DNA of 64,000 nucleotides. Origin: Rhizobium vallis. GTDB taxonomy: Bacteria > Pseudomonadota > Alphaproteobacteria > Rhizobiales > Rhizobiaceae. This document shows positions 1 to 8,401 of this stretch, one piece after another. The stretch lies in contig NZ_ML133687.1 of assembly GCF_003985155.1 (NCBI RefSeq), positions 620,001-684,000 of the forward strand, in the 5' to 3' direction. Position numbers and translations under genes: made by a program. The number at the start of each line of letters is the position of its first letter. The stretch's first letter is position 1. The notes beneath the pieces were generated by a model, which saw only the letters and a list, made by a program, of their open reading frames with translations, did no database searches and had not been told where the DNA came from.

Positions 1-1
1 A

Positions 2-1981
2 GAGCCGGTCTTTGCCGTCGATTACAAGATTGCCCAGGCATGGTGGGTGCGCCCCTTCCTGAAAATGTGCAAATTCCTGCCGCTTGATCCGACAAAGCCG
101 ATGGCGACGCGGTCGCTGATCAAGGTGGTGCAGGATGGCAGCCCGATCGGCATCTTCCCCGAGGGCCGCCTGACGGTCACCGGCACCTTGATGAAGGTCT
201 ATGATGGCGCCGCCATGGTCGCCGACAAGACCGGCTCGATGGTCGTGCCGGTCAGGATCGACGGGCTGGAGAAGAGCTATCTCTCCTATCTCGACAACGG
301 CAAGATCCGCCGCCGGCTGTTCCCCAAGGTCAAGGTCACCATTCTCGAGCCGGTGAAGCTGGAAGTGCCGCCGGAGCTGAAAGGCCGCAAACGCCGCACG
401 GCGGCAGGTGCTGCCCTTTATCAGGTGATGTCGAACCTGCTGTTCCAGACCGCCGATACCTCCTCGACCGTTTTGGACCGCGTCATCCGGGCGGGCCACG
501 AATTCGGGATGAAGAAGCTCGCCGTCGAAGATCCGGTCACCGGCCGGCTGACCTATGGCAAGCTGCTCACAGGGGCTGCCGTGCTCGGGGCCAAATTCCG
601 CGCCCGCTTCCAGGAAACCAACCTCGGCGTCATGCTGCCCAATGCCAACGGTGCCGCCGCCACTCTTCTCGGTGTGATGACGGCTGGCAAGGTGCCGGCG
701 ATGCTGAACTTCACCGCGGGCGCGGCCAATATCCTCTCCGCCTGCAAGGCGGCCGAGGTCAAACATGTGCTGACCTCGCGCGCCTTCGTCACCCAGGCCA
801 AGCTCGGTGCCGTCATCGAGGAGATGGAAAAGCAGGTGAAGATCGTCTGGCTCGATGATCTCAGGGCCGAAATCTCACTCAAGGACAAGATCCTGGGTTA
901 TCTGAGAAAGGCGCGACCGCTGGCAAAACGCCAGCCGGACGATCCGGCCGTCATTCTCTTCACGTCGGGCTCCGAAGGCACGCCGAAGGGCGTGGTGCTC
1001 ACCCACCGCAACATCCTGTCTAACGCCGCCCAGGCCGCCGCCCGCATCGATTTCCACAGCGGCGACAAGGTGTTCAACATCCTACCCGTTTTCCATTCTT
1101 TCGGGCTGACGGCCGGCGCGGTGCTGCCGCTGATCTCCGGCGTGCCGGTCTATTTCTATCCTTCGCCGCTGCATTACCGTATCGTGCCGGAGCTGATCTA
1201 TGTCTCCAATGCCACGATCATTTTCGGTACTGACACCTTCCTCAACGGCTACTCGAGAACGGCACATCCCTACGATTTCCGCTCGATCCGCTATATCTTC
1301 TCCGGTGCCGAGCCGGTGAAGGCCGCAACCCGCCAGACCTATATGGAAAAATTCGGCTTGCGCATCTTGGAAGGCTACGGCGTCACCGAGACGGCGCCTG
1401 TGATTTCCATCAACACGCCGATGTACAACAAGTCGGGCACGGTCGGCAAAATCCTGCCGGGCATGGAATGGAAGCTCGAACCGGTGCCCGGCATCGATGA
1501 GGGCGGCCGGCTGCATGTGCGCGGCGCCAATGTCATGGCCGGCTATCTCCGCGCCGAAAAGCCCGGTGTGCTCGAGCCGCTCGCCGACGGCTGGCACGAC
1601 ACCGGCGACATCGTCACCATCGATGAGGACGGCTTCGTCAAGATCCGCGGCCGCGCCAAACGCTTCGCCAAGATCGGCGGCGAAATGATCTCGCTCGCCG
1701 CCATCGAGACGCTGGCCGCCGAACTCTGGCCGGGGGCGCTGTCGGTCGTCTCCTCGCTGCCCGACGCCAAGAAGGGCGAGCGGCTGGTGCTCTTGACCGA
1801 CGCCCCCACCGCCACCCGCGCCGAGTTCCTCGCCTTCGCCAAATCCAAGGGCGCCATGGACATGATGATCCCGGCCGAGGTCAATATCGGCACGGTGCCG
1901 GTGCTGGGTTCAGGCAAAGTGGATTTCGTTGCGGCGCGCAAGTTGGCGGAAAGCGCGGTGCAGGCGGGGGAGGCGGCGTGA
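2..1981 (+). CDS. Acyltransferase / acyl-[ACP] synthetase, Aas-like (5' truncated)
   Basis: The frame is already open at the window edge, so the N-terminal part is missing. The visible 659 residues start inside a PlsC-type phospholipid acyltransferase domain, whose FPEGR motif is near nt 155-170. A complete ANL-family adenylating domain follows: the P-loop TSGSEGTPKG near nt 961-990, YGVTETAP near nt 1377 and GWHDTGD near nt 1590. This fusion is typical of Aas, which activates free fatty acids and re-acylates lysophospholipids at the inner membrane; upstream membrane segments may lie outside the window. The stop is TGA at 1979-1981. Family assignment is secure; the exact substrate is inferred. 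Confidence 0.88.
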   Translation, partial: EPVFAVDYKIAQAWWVRPFLKMCKFLPLDPTKPMATRSLIKVVQDGSPIGIFPEGRLTVTGTLMKVYDGAAMVADKTGSMVVPVRIDGLEKSYLSYLDNGKIRRRLFPKVKVTILEPVKLEVPPELKGRKRRTAAGAALYQVMSNLLFQTADTSSTVLDRVIRAGHEFGMKKLAVEDPVTGRLTYGKLLTGAAVLGAKFRARFQETNLGVMLPNANGAAATLLGVMTAGKVPAMLNFTAGAANILSACKAAEVKHVLTSRAFVTQAKLGAVIEEMEKQVKIVWLDDLRAEISLKDKILGYLRKARPLAKRQPDDPAVILFTSGSEGTPKGVVLTHRNILSNAAQAAARIDFHSGDKVFNILPVFHSFGLTAGAVLPLISGVPVYFYPSPLHYRIVPELIYVSNATIIFGTDTFLNGYSRTAHPYDFRSIRYIFSGAEPVKAATRQTYMEKFGLRILEGYGVTETAPVISINTPMYNKSGTVGKILPGMEWKLEPVPGIDEGGRLHVRGANVMAGYLRAEKPGVLEPLADGWHDTGDIVTIDEDGFVKIRGRAKRFAKIGGEMISLAAIETLAAELWPGALSVVSSLPDAKKGERLVLLTDAPTATRAEFLAFAKSKGAMDMMIPAEVNIGTVPVLGSGKVDFVAARKLAESAVQAGEAA

Positions 1982-2116
1982 GGGACAAGTTCTTCAGACG
2001 ATAGCCTGGTTGAAAAGTGCCTCGATCCCTACAGGTCGAACGGCAGCAAAACGATGCCTGCCAAACTAAAACAGGCGGCACTGGGCCGCCTGTTTCCACA
2101 TCGAACAAACCGTCCG

Positions 2117-2524
2117 TTACTTCTGTTCCGGCGCCAGGAATTCGGCGCAATAGGACGGACCGTCCACGCCGGGAATGTCGGCGACGGTGCGGATGTCGCG
2201 GATCGTGTAATCGGAGCTGGTGGTGATTTCGGTCTGGCAGCGCAGATAAGAGGTGCGGGCAGACGAAATCTGCTTGCCGCGCTTGCCGTCGGCGCCTTCG
2301 GCGTATTTCGCAGGGATGCGCACGGTCTTGTAGCCGCCGCGCCAGGTGTAGACTGTGGTCGAGCCTTCCTCGCGGTCGCTGATCGGCGGCCCGTAGGCAG
2401 CAAAGAAGATGCCGGCCGATTTGCCGACCCAGCGGGCCTCGATCGGATTGCCGGCGGAAGGTATGGTCGTGCATCCGGCAAGCGCAATTGCAAGCCCGGC
2501 CGCGGTCATGGTGCGGAGTTTCAT
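2117..2524 (-). CDS. Small putative lipoprotein, function unknown
   Basis: A 135-residue protein. I chose the ATG at 2524, not an upstream in-frame codon at 2641, because this start gives a standard lipoprotein signal (MKLRTMTAAGLAIALAGC) with the lipobox Cys at residue 18 and a weak purine-rich RBS (AGGGAC) just upstream. The mature part has a Trp/Tyr-rich segment (TVYTWRGGYKTV) and two further Cys (YLRCQTE and SYCAEF) that could form a disulfide in the periplasm. It looks like the short membrane-anchored lipoproteins common in rhizobia, but I recognise no named family. It stands alone between the acyltransferase gene and tRNA-Pro. Confidence 0.75.
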   Translation of the reverse strand: MKLRTMTAAGLAIALAGCTTIPSAGNPIEARWVGKSAGIFFAAYGPPISDREEGSTTVYTWRGGYKTVRIPAKYAEGADGKRGKQISSARTSYLRCQTEITTSSDYTIRDIRTVADIPGVDGPSYCAEFLAPEQK

Positions 2525-2787
2525 CGTGTCGTCCCTGATCTCTAGCGCATTGGCTGCGAAGCCGCTGTCCTGAGCGGTTTCGCCTGTCCCGTCGAGCCCT
2601 TTAGCGCGGAACCCGACAAAAGAAAATTGCCCCTTTGACACTTGTGTTCGATTTGCAGGAGGTGTGGCTTTTTGCTGCAGGAGCCATGCCCGCGCTTTGT
2701 CATAAGCCCGTCAAAAATTCCGCCGGATTTTTGGAATTTGGTGCTTGTGCAACCAGATAGGCTGTTCTATAGAAGCGCCGCTGGTCA

Positions 2788-2864
2788 CGGAGTGTAGCGC
2801 AGTCTGGTAGCGCACCACGTTCGGGACGTGGGGGTCGAGTGTTCGAATCACTCCACTCCGACCA
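2788..2864 (+). tRNA. tRNA-Pro (CGG anticodon)
   Basis: A full 77-nt cloverleaf including an encoded CCA end. The acceptor stem CGGAGTG (2788-2794) pairs with CACTCCG, followed by discriminator A and CCA at 2862-2864. The anticodon stem CCACG/CGTGG closes a seven-base loop TTCGGGA with anticodon CGG. The T arm is GAGTG-TTCGAAT-CACTC. It is followed within 10 nt by a hairpin terminator. Confidence 0.96.
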
Positions 2865-2872
2865 GCTAGAAA

Positions 2873-2893
2873 CCCCGCTTCGGCGGGGTTTTT
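2873..2893 (+). terminator. Rho-independent terminator after tRNA-Pro
   Basis: Six-base-pair GC stem CCCCGC/GCGGGG with a TTCG tetraloop (2873-2888), followed by a run of five T residues. Confidence 0.9.
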
Positions 2894-3132
2894 CGTTTTC
2901 GCCGATATATGCTGATTGATCCCACAGAATGCGCTGTTGCGCCGTCCGGTGCGGAAACGTACGGGAAACTATCCAGTCGGCCATGGTCGATGTGCATCGT
3001 CACGCTGCAGGGCTGCGGGCAGACTGGCGTTTGTTCTCTCCAGCGGAACTGGGACAAGCAGGCTTTTAATTTTAGATATTTCTAACGAACAAATCGGCCG
3101 CGTGCTGGTTCTCCTCTCAAGGAGGAATTGTC

Positions 3133-3318
3133 ATGAAGACCATGAACAATCGCCAGGTTCGCGTTCCGGGTCCCCGAGAGCACGATGTTGCGGAACATTG
3201 CCGTAAGTTCGGCATCGGTCCTGCGGAAGAAAAGAAGCTGAAGAAACTTCTCGGGTCTCGGGCGCCGCTCCATGAAATTCAGGCGAACGCTCCGCCGCGG
3301 CAGCCGAGGTGGCGTTAG
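3133..3318 (+). CDS. Small conserved-type hypothetical protein, basic
   Basis: A 61-residue basic protein. Its main support is a near-ideal RBS (AAGGAGG, 3119-3125) at proper spacing before the ATG. The sequence has a charged centre (GPAEEKKLKKLLGSRAPLHEI) that could form one amphipathic helix, and a proline/arginine-rich tail. There is no signal peptide or membrane segment. It resembles the many short hypothetical proteins annotated in Rhizobium genomes, but I cannot name a family. Flanking DNA on both sides has no convincing gene. Confidence 0.6.
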   Translation: MKTMNNRQVRVPGPREHDVAEHCRKFGIGPAEEKKLKKLLGSRAPLHEIQANAPPRQPRWR

Positions 3319-3519
3319 GCTGAGGCGATGTACGGCAGCAATGACTGCCGAGATCATCGATTTCGTCCGCTACCTCTGGGAACTTCCAGCCGTGTTTGGC
3401 GGTTTGGCCGCCGGATCGTGCGGCAGGTCTTGTCTCCTGTCCCCTGCTTACCCCTGCAGGGTTGCCGCGCGATCCACTCGCGCCCCAGAGGCGCTGAGAA
3501 GCGAGCCTAGAAACGCGTG

Positions 3520-3720
3520 TCAGCGCCGCGGTTGCCGCGACAGCATGAGAATGTAGTCATCGGCGATATCGGCTACCACCATTGCAGCTTCCGCAGGCGA
3601 AAATCCTCTGCCGACGGCGTCGCCGACGATCTTCATTACGGCCGATTCAAGCGCTTCCCGGCAATCGGAGAGAGTCTCGACCTGCGGGCATTTAGCACGA
3701 AATTCCAATACGTTGTTCAT
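3520..3720 (-). CDS. Small hypothetical protein
   Basis: A 66-residue, probably all-helical cytosolic protein (MNNVLEFRAKCPQVETLSDC at its start). The ATG at 3720 is preceded by a good RBS (GGAGG, about 7 nt upstream on the minus strand). Two Cys lie in the first 20 residues, and the second half (PAEAAMVVADIADDYILML) looks like an amphipathic helix. I do not recognise the family. Codon use is ordinary for the region, which supports it as a real gene. Confidence 0.6.
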   Translation of the reverse strand: MNNVLEFRAKCPQVETLSDCREALESAVMKIVGDAVGRGFSPAEAAMVVADIADDYILMLSRQPRR

Positions 3721-4094
3721 GGCATACCCTCCGTTTGATATTGCTGAGCCATGCGTGGACGCCCGTCAACCGAGCCATGGTCCCGGTGGAGTGCCCTCTC
3801 CGAGACCAGAATGATTTTCGCAAGGCTACGATGGCACAGGAGCGGTGGTATTCAAGCGGATGCTGATATTAAGGTAAGCCAGTAGGGTTAATTCGTCCGT
3901 CGATTGTGGGTCGACGTTAAAGAGAGGCTGTCAGGCAATAGTGCAGCGTCTGTTCCTCTGTCACCTTCCTGGACAGGGGCGCGGTCTTTCTGCACCGAGG
4001 CTGGACATTTCATCCTCCAACACCCGGTCCGGCATTAACGCTTGCTCCGGTCAGGAAAGCCCGTTTTCACGGGCTTTCTTTATAGATCGCGGTC
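3721..4094. other. Intergenic stretch without a supported gene
   Basis: About 370 nt between the start of the small minus-strand gene and the stop of the protease gene. Open frames on the plus strand here lack an RBS and protein-like composition. The only structure I see is the hairpin at 4055-4080. Confidence 0.5.
4055..4080. terminator. Hairpin terminator near the 3' end of the DegP gene
   Basis: Perfect ten-base stem GAAAGCCCGT (4055-4064) and ACGGGCTTTC (4069-4078) with a 4-nt loop. It sits 15 nt beyond the minus-strand protease stop. T residues follow on the plus strand and A/T-rich bases precede it on the minus strand, so it may work in both directions. Confidence 0.7.
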
Positions 4095-5600
4095 TCAAGC
4101 TGCCGCAAACGGCACGGCTACGAAGGTCTTGTTGCCGTCGCGTTCAATGAGCAGCAGCACCGATTTGCGGCCGGCCTTGCCGGCCTCGGCAACCGCGGTC
4201 TTGACGTCGCGGGCGTCGTGGACCGGCCTGTCGTTCACCGAGACGATCACGTCGCCCGACTGGATGCCGGCAGCAGCAGCCGACTTGTCCGCATTGACGC
4301 TGGCGACTACCGCGCCGTTGGTGTTGTGCGGTAGGTTGAGTTTCTGGCGAAGGTCAGGCGTCAGATCGGCAAGACCGATGCCGAGGCTCGGCTGGCCGGT
4401 GCTCTGGCCCTGGATGTCGGAGCTTTCGGCAGCAGCCTGTTTCTGGCCGTTCTCGTTGCCGCCGACCGTGACGTTGAGGTCGATCGTCTTGCCATCACGC
4501 CAGACGCTCAAGGATTCCTTGGCACCCGGCGAAAGATCTGCGACGAGGCGCGACAGGTCTTTCGGCGTCTTGACTGTCTCACTGCCGACCGCGGTGACGA
4601 TATCGCCCGGCTTCACGCCGGCCCGTGCGGCTGGCGTATCGGTGGTGACGGCGGCAACCAGCGCGCCGCCTGACTTATCGAGGCCGACGGCATCGGCGAC
4701 GTCTTTCGTTACCGGCTGGATCTGCACGCCGAGATAGCCGTGATCGATCGAGCCGTCCTTCTGCAGCTTGGCGACGATCGCCTTCGCCTCGTCCGAGGGA
4801 ATGGCGAAGCCGACGCCGACGCTGCCGCCGTTCGGCGAATAGATGGCGGTGTTGATGCCGACGACATTGCCATTGCGATCGACAAGCGGGCCGCCTGAGT
4901 TGCCGTGGTTGATCGGCGCGTCGATCTGGATGAAATCGTCATACGGCCCGCTGTGCAGGTCGCGGCCGCGCGCCGAGACGATGCCTGCCGTCACCGTGGT
5001 GCCGATGCCGAAGGGATTGCCGATCGCAAGGATCTGGTCGCCGAGCTTCAGCTTGTCGGAATCGCCCCAGGCAACCGTTTGAAGCGGCTTCGGCGCTTCA
5101 ATCTTCAAGACGGCGACATCGGATTTCGGGTCGGTGCCGATGAGCTTGGCGGGAAGCTCCGTGCCGTCATCCAACGTCACCTTGATGTCGACGGCATTGT
5201 CGATGACGTGGTTGTTGGTGACGATCACGCCGTCGCGGCTGATGATGAAGCCGGAGCCGAGCGCCATCGCATGCTGGGAGCCTTGATGTTGCGGCGCCGG
5301 GTGCGGCAGCGGGATGCCCTGACCCTCGAAGAACTGGCGGAACTGCTCGTCCATCGGCGATTCCTGTTGGTCGGCGCTGACGTCGGTCGCCTTCATCGTC
5401 GTGGTGATGGTGACGACCGCAGGCTTGTCGGCGTCGACAATGGAAGCGAAGGAGCCGCTGGAAGCCAGAACGCCGCCTGTATCCGAAGGTGCGGCAAAGG
5501 CGTTGGACGAGTTGATGGTGAAGGGCAGGTATGCGGCGCCGGCGATGATGGCCGCCCCGACAAGCGCTGCGGCACGATGTTTGCGGAGAATATGTGACAT
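4095..5600 (-). CDS. DegP/HtrA-type periplasmic serine endoprotease (Do family)
   Basis: A 501-residue envelope protease that degrades or refolds damaged periplasmic proteins. The start at 5600 gives a signal peptide (MSHILRKHRAAALVGAAIIA...NAFA); an upstream ATG at 5651 would only prepend unrelated residues. The catalytic triad is visible: His131 in VTNNHVID, Asp161 in KSDVAVL and Ser235 in GNSGGPLV. Two PDZ domains follow, about residues 290-370 and 405-495. A Q-rich stretch between residues 100 and 115 corresponds to the LA-loop region. It is monocistronic. Rhizobia carry several paralogues, so I give no symbol. Family assignment is secure. Confidence 0.93.
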   Translation of the reverse strand: MSHILRKHRAAALVGAAIIAGAAYLPFTINSSNAFAAPSDTGGVLASSGSFASIVDADKPAVVTITTTMKATDVSADQQESPMDEQFRQFFEGQGIPLPHPAPQHQGSQHAMALGSGFIISRDGVIVTNNHVIDNAVDIKVTLDDGTELPAKLIGTDPKSDVAVLKIEAPKPLQTVAWGDSDKLKLGDQILAIGNPFGIGTTVTAGIVSARGRDLHSGPYDDFIQIDAPINHGNSGGPLVDRNGNVVGINTAIYSPNGGSVGVGFAIPSDEAKAIVAKLQKDGSIDHGYLGVQIQPVTKDVADAVGLDKSGGALVAAVTTDTPAARAGVKPGDIVTAVGSETVKTPKDLSRLVADLSPGAKESLSVWRDGKTIDLNVTVGGNENGQKQAAAESSDIQGQSTGQPSLGIGLADLTPDLRQKLNLPHNTNGAVVASVNADKSAAAAGIQSGDVIVSVNDRPVHDARDVKTAVAEAGKAGRKSVLLLIERDGNKTFVAVPFAAA

Positions 5601-6155
5601 GGTGATAGTCCCTTGCGAGAGCGTTGGCTTTTGATGGCGTCGTGGTTCCATGTCAGGGACCTGGCGTCGGATGGCGTATCAGCCCAATTCCTCTGTTCAG
5701 AACGCGCTGTCGTCGAAATACTGTGACGACGGAGAGGGAATAGAGAAATTCGTGCTGGGGATTCATATGACCCCGCCAGACAGATTTACAAATTAAATAT
5801 TGATCATGTTTATATTGCCAATTTGTAAGATATTACTGGAATTTAACCTTTGTTTCCGGATGCCCCGATCCTGTTGTCGCGCTGCGGAGATCTCGGGCGC
5901 GGTTCCCGTCTCGCATGGCGTTCCGCTGAGAATTTCATCCTGCAATAAATGGACTTAACCTCCGCCGGCGGTGATCCGATTGCCGGGTGGGCCCGTAATT
6001 TCCCGGCAGACGACCTCGCTGCTCTTTCTTGAAGTTGCGTTGCCAGATCTCGTTGCAAAATATAAAATGTTAGTAGACTCTAAATTATTTCTTCTTCAGA
6101 AAGTGAAGACCGCGAATCGAGGGCAGGCGAGTCTCGCGGCGGCAGACGAGGGGCG
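5601..6155. other. Long intergenic region with an AT-rich inverted repeat
   Basis: 555 nt between the divergent DegP and LacI-type genes. The first part should hold the degP promoter. At 5786-5828 lies an AT-rich island bounded by a perfect 9-bp inverted repeat (TTACAAATT / AATTTGTAA, 25-nt spacer containing TGATCA). A smaller hairpin (GTCGTC/GACGAC) lies near 5710-5735. No open frame here has both an RBS and protein-like composition. Confidence 0.5.
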
Positions 6156-7193
6156 ATGAGGAAGTCAGTGGAGCCGGGGCGGACGGCCAGGCGCGGGGCT
6201 CATGTGAAGTTGAGCGATGTGGCAAAGAAGGTGGGGGTCAGCCCCATCACCATCTCACGCGCGCTTCGCAATCCTGAAGTCGTCTCGGAGGAACTGCGCG
6301 AGATCATTCTGCGCACGGTCGAGGAGATGGGGTACATTCCCAATCTTGCCGCCCGGGCGCTGGCCGGCCGCCACAATGGCATCGTCGGCGTCATCACGCC
6401 CGCTTTGCATCAGTACGGCTTCGCCGGGCTGATGCTCGGTATCGAGGATCGCTTCCGCGACACCGAATTTACCGTGCAATATTCCAGTACGCTGCACCAT
6501 GCCGAGGGGGAGGCCGGCCTGCTGAAATCCTTCCTGACGCAGAAGCCGGCCGGCGTCGTCATCGCCGGCGCCGAATCCTATCGTGATCTCCTGCCGCTGA
6601 TCGGGAATGCCACCTGTCCCATCGCGCATATCACCGATCTCAGCCAGGAGCCGGAAACGCTGGTCGTCGGCCTCGATCATTATGCCGCAGGCGCCGAGCC
6701 CACCCGCTTTCTGTTGTCGAGGGGCTATCAGAGGATCGGTTTCATCGGCCGCGGCGCGGATGTCCGCTCGCGCCGCCGGATTGAGGGTTATGAGGCTGTG
6801 ATGCGGGAAGCCGGGCGTTGCGACCCAGATCTCATCATCGGCGGGGATGCGACAAGCCGCATCGGCCTCGGCAGGGAGCTGTTTTCCCGCCTGTTGCAGC
6901 GCGTGCCCGATGTCGATGCCGTCTTTGCCCAGAGCGACGAATTAGCACTCGGCGTGCTCATCGAATGCAAGGCGCGTGGTATCCGTGTGCCGGAAGATTT
7001 CGGCATTTGCGGCTTCAACGATCTCGAATTTTCTTCCTTCACCGAGCCGACGCTGACGACGGTGCACATCCCGCGCTACGATATCGGCTACCGCGTCGCC
7101 GACATGCTGTTGCGCGCCATCAGCGATGAGCCGCTTGATGAAGACAAGGTCGATTGCGGCTTCTCGATCATCCCGCGCGGCTCGACGCGCTGA
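6156..7193 (+). CDS. LacI/GntR-type (PurR fold) transcriptional regulator
   Basis: A 345-residue sugar-sensing repressor type. Residues 18-40 (KLSDVAKKVGVSPITISRAL) form the LacI helix-turn-helix, followed by the hinge segment (MGYIPNLAARALAGRHNGIVG). The rest is a periplasmic-binding-protein-like effector domain with the usual C-terminal FNDLEFSSFTEPTLTTV motif. The first 16 residues are a basic extension; translation could also begin at an internal codon nearer the HTH. The sequence most resembles the gluconate-repressor (GntR) branch of the LacI family. No sugar gene sits beside it, so its target is unknown. Confidence 0.88.
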   Translation: MRKSVEPGRTARRGAHVKLSDVAKKVGVSPITISRALRNPEVVSEELREIILRTVEEMGYIPNLAARALAGRHNGIVGVITPALHQYGFAGLMLGIEDRFRDTEFTVQYSSTLHHAEGEAGLLKSFLTQKPAGVVIAGAESYRDLLPLIGNATCPIAHITDLSQEPETLVVGLDHYAAGAEPTRFLLSRGYQRIGFIGRGADVRSRRRIEGYEAVMREAGRCDPDLIIGGDATSRIGLGRELFSRLLQRVPDVDAVFAQSDELALGVLIECKARGIRVPEDFGICGFNDLEFSSFTEPTLTTVHIPRYDIGYRVADMLLRAISDEPLDEDKVDCGFSIIPRGSTR

Positions 7194-7365
7194 GGACGGC
7201 TCGATTTTGTCCCGGCCACTGATGCCGGGTTCGCTGGAATCCATCGCAGCTTTGGGCCGGAAGACGCCATCCATCGACGGGACTTGCTGTCCGGGCAATA
7301 CTATCGAAAAATAGGCGAGGAATTCCACTGATAGTAGGCTGTTGATCAAACGGTGGAGAAGTTCA

Positions 7366-8211
7366 GTGAAAACCTCGAGACGTTTTCTTGGCCTTGTCGC
7401 TGTTCTCAGCGCCACACTCGCTGGAAACCCAGCTGCTGCCGACGAACTGGTTCATTTCGAAAGCGCGCCCGTAAAGCTCAGCCCATTTCGAATACGCAAG
7501 GCCAATGAACAGGGAGAAATTCTCCCCCAACCGCAGGGCACGCCTTTACTCGGATATTTGAGCCGACCCCAGGGTAGTGGTCCGTTCCCGGCGATCGTCG
7601 TCATGCACGGCTGCGAGGGCATGCGTTTAAGCATCAAGGACCTTTGGCCGAAACGGTTGGTCTCGTGGGGCTACGTCGTGTTGGTTGTCGACAGCCTCAC
7701 CACCCGCAACATCAAGGATACGTGTCAAAGCTATCTCCCCGATCGCGTCTTCGACGCCTATGGAGCTTTGAATTTCTTATCGAAACAAGGCTTTGTCGAT
7801 GCTCAACGCGTCGCCTTGATGGGCTTTTCAGTGGGCGGCACCGCGACGCTGGAGGGAACAAAAGTCGAAGGCAACGAGCAGCTTATGGACCGCAAATTCA
7901 AGGCAGCGGTTGCCTATTATCCGGCCTGTGCCGGAAATCAGGGCGATGCGACAGTGCCGATCTTGATTTTGAGTGGCGACCGGGACAATTGGAGCCCGGC
8001 TGACCCATGCAAGAAGAGGCTTGCCAATCTGAGTGACAATAGCCCGCCGATCGAGCTCGATATCTACAAGGGTGTTTACCACGATTTTGATGCCCCGGAG
8101 TTCAAGGTGGGACGGCAGGTGTTCGGACATATAGAAAAATACAATCCAGACGCTGCAGAAAAGTCCATCCGCAGCGTTCACTCATTCCTTCAAAAGTACC
8201 TCTCGAACTAA
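7366..8211 (+). CDS. Secreted alpha/beta hydrolase, dienelactone-hydrolase family
   Basis: A 281-residue protein. I chose the GTG at 7366, which has a GGTGGAG RBS at good spacing and starts directly at a signal peptide (KTSRRFLGLVAVLSATLAGNPAAA). The mature domain has HGCEGMR, the nucleophile elbow GFSVGG near residue 153 (Ser rather than the Cys of classical dienelactone hydrolase), an acid residue in LSGDRDNW and the final His in GVYHDFD. An intact triad means it is probably an active periplasmic esterase. Several further Cys (DTCQSY, YPACAGN, DPCKKR) may form disulfides. The substrate is not predictable from sequence. It is isolated, ending about 160 nt before a bidirectional terminator. 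Confidence 0.82.
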   Translation: MKTSRRFLGLVAVLSATLAGNPAAADELVHFESAPVKLSPFRIRKANEQGEILPQPQGTPLLGYLSRPQGSGPFPAIVVMHGCEGMRLSIKDLWPKRLVSWGYVVLVVDSLTTRNIKDTCQSYLPDRVFDAYGALNFLSKQGFVDAQRVALMGFSVGGTATLEGTKVEGNEQLMDRKFKAAVAYYPACAGNQGDATVPILILSGDRDNWSPADPCKKRLANLSDNSPPIELDIYKGVYHDFDAPEFKVGRQVFGHIEKYNPDAAEKSIRSVHSFLQKYLSN

Positions 8212-8372
8212 TGCATGTCGCTCAAAGTGTTGAGCGGTTCGGTTGTCCGCCGCTTATTGCACGATCCCAAATTCTGAATTGATTTTGCGAGTGCGACGCA
8301 AAATCCGCCGGCAACACGTCTGCTGCAAGCGGATTTGGCACCATCAAATGTGGTAATCTATATTTCGGCGAG

Positions 8373-8392
8373 GGGGCCGTTCTCCCGGCCCC
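8373..8392. terminator. Shared terminator between hydrolase and cysN
   Basis: Seven-base stem GGGGCCG (8373-8379) and CGGCCCC (8386-8392) with a 6-nt loop, lying between two convergent genes and ending 9 nt from the cysN stop. The T tract is weak. Confidence 0.55.
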
Positions 8393-8401
8393 TATTTCTC
8401 A

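Noticed and set aside
3272..3556. 94-codon plus-strand frame after the small basic gene
   Set aside because: No RBS and biased, Cys/Arg-rich composition; overlaps the better supported minus-strand gene.
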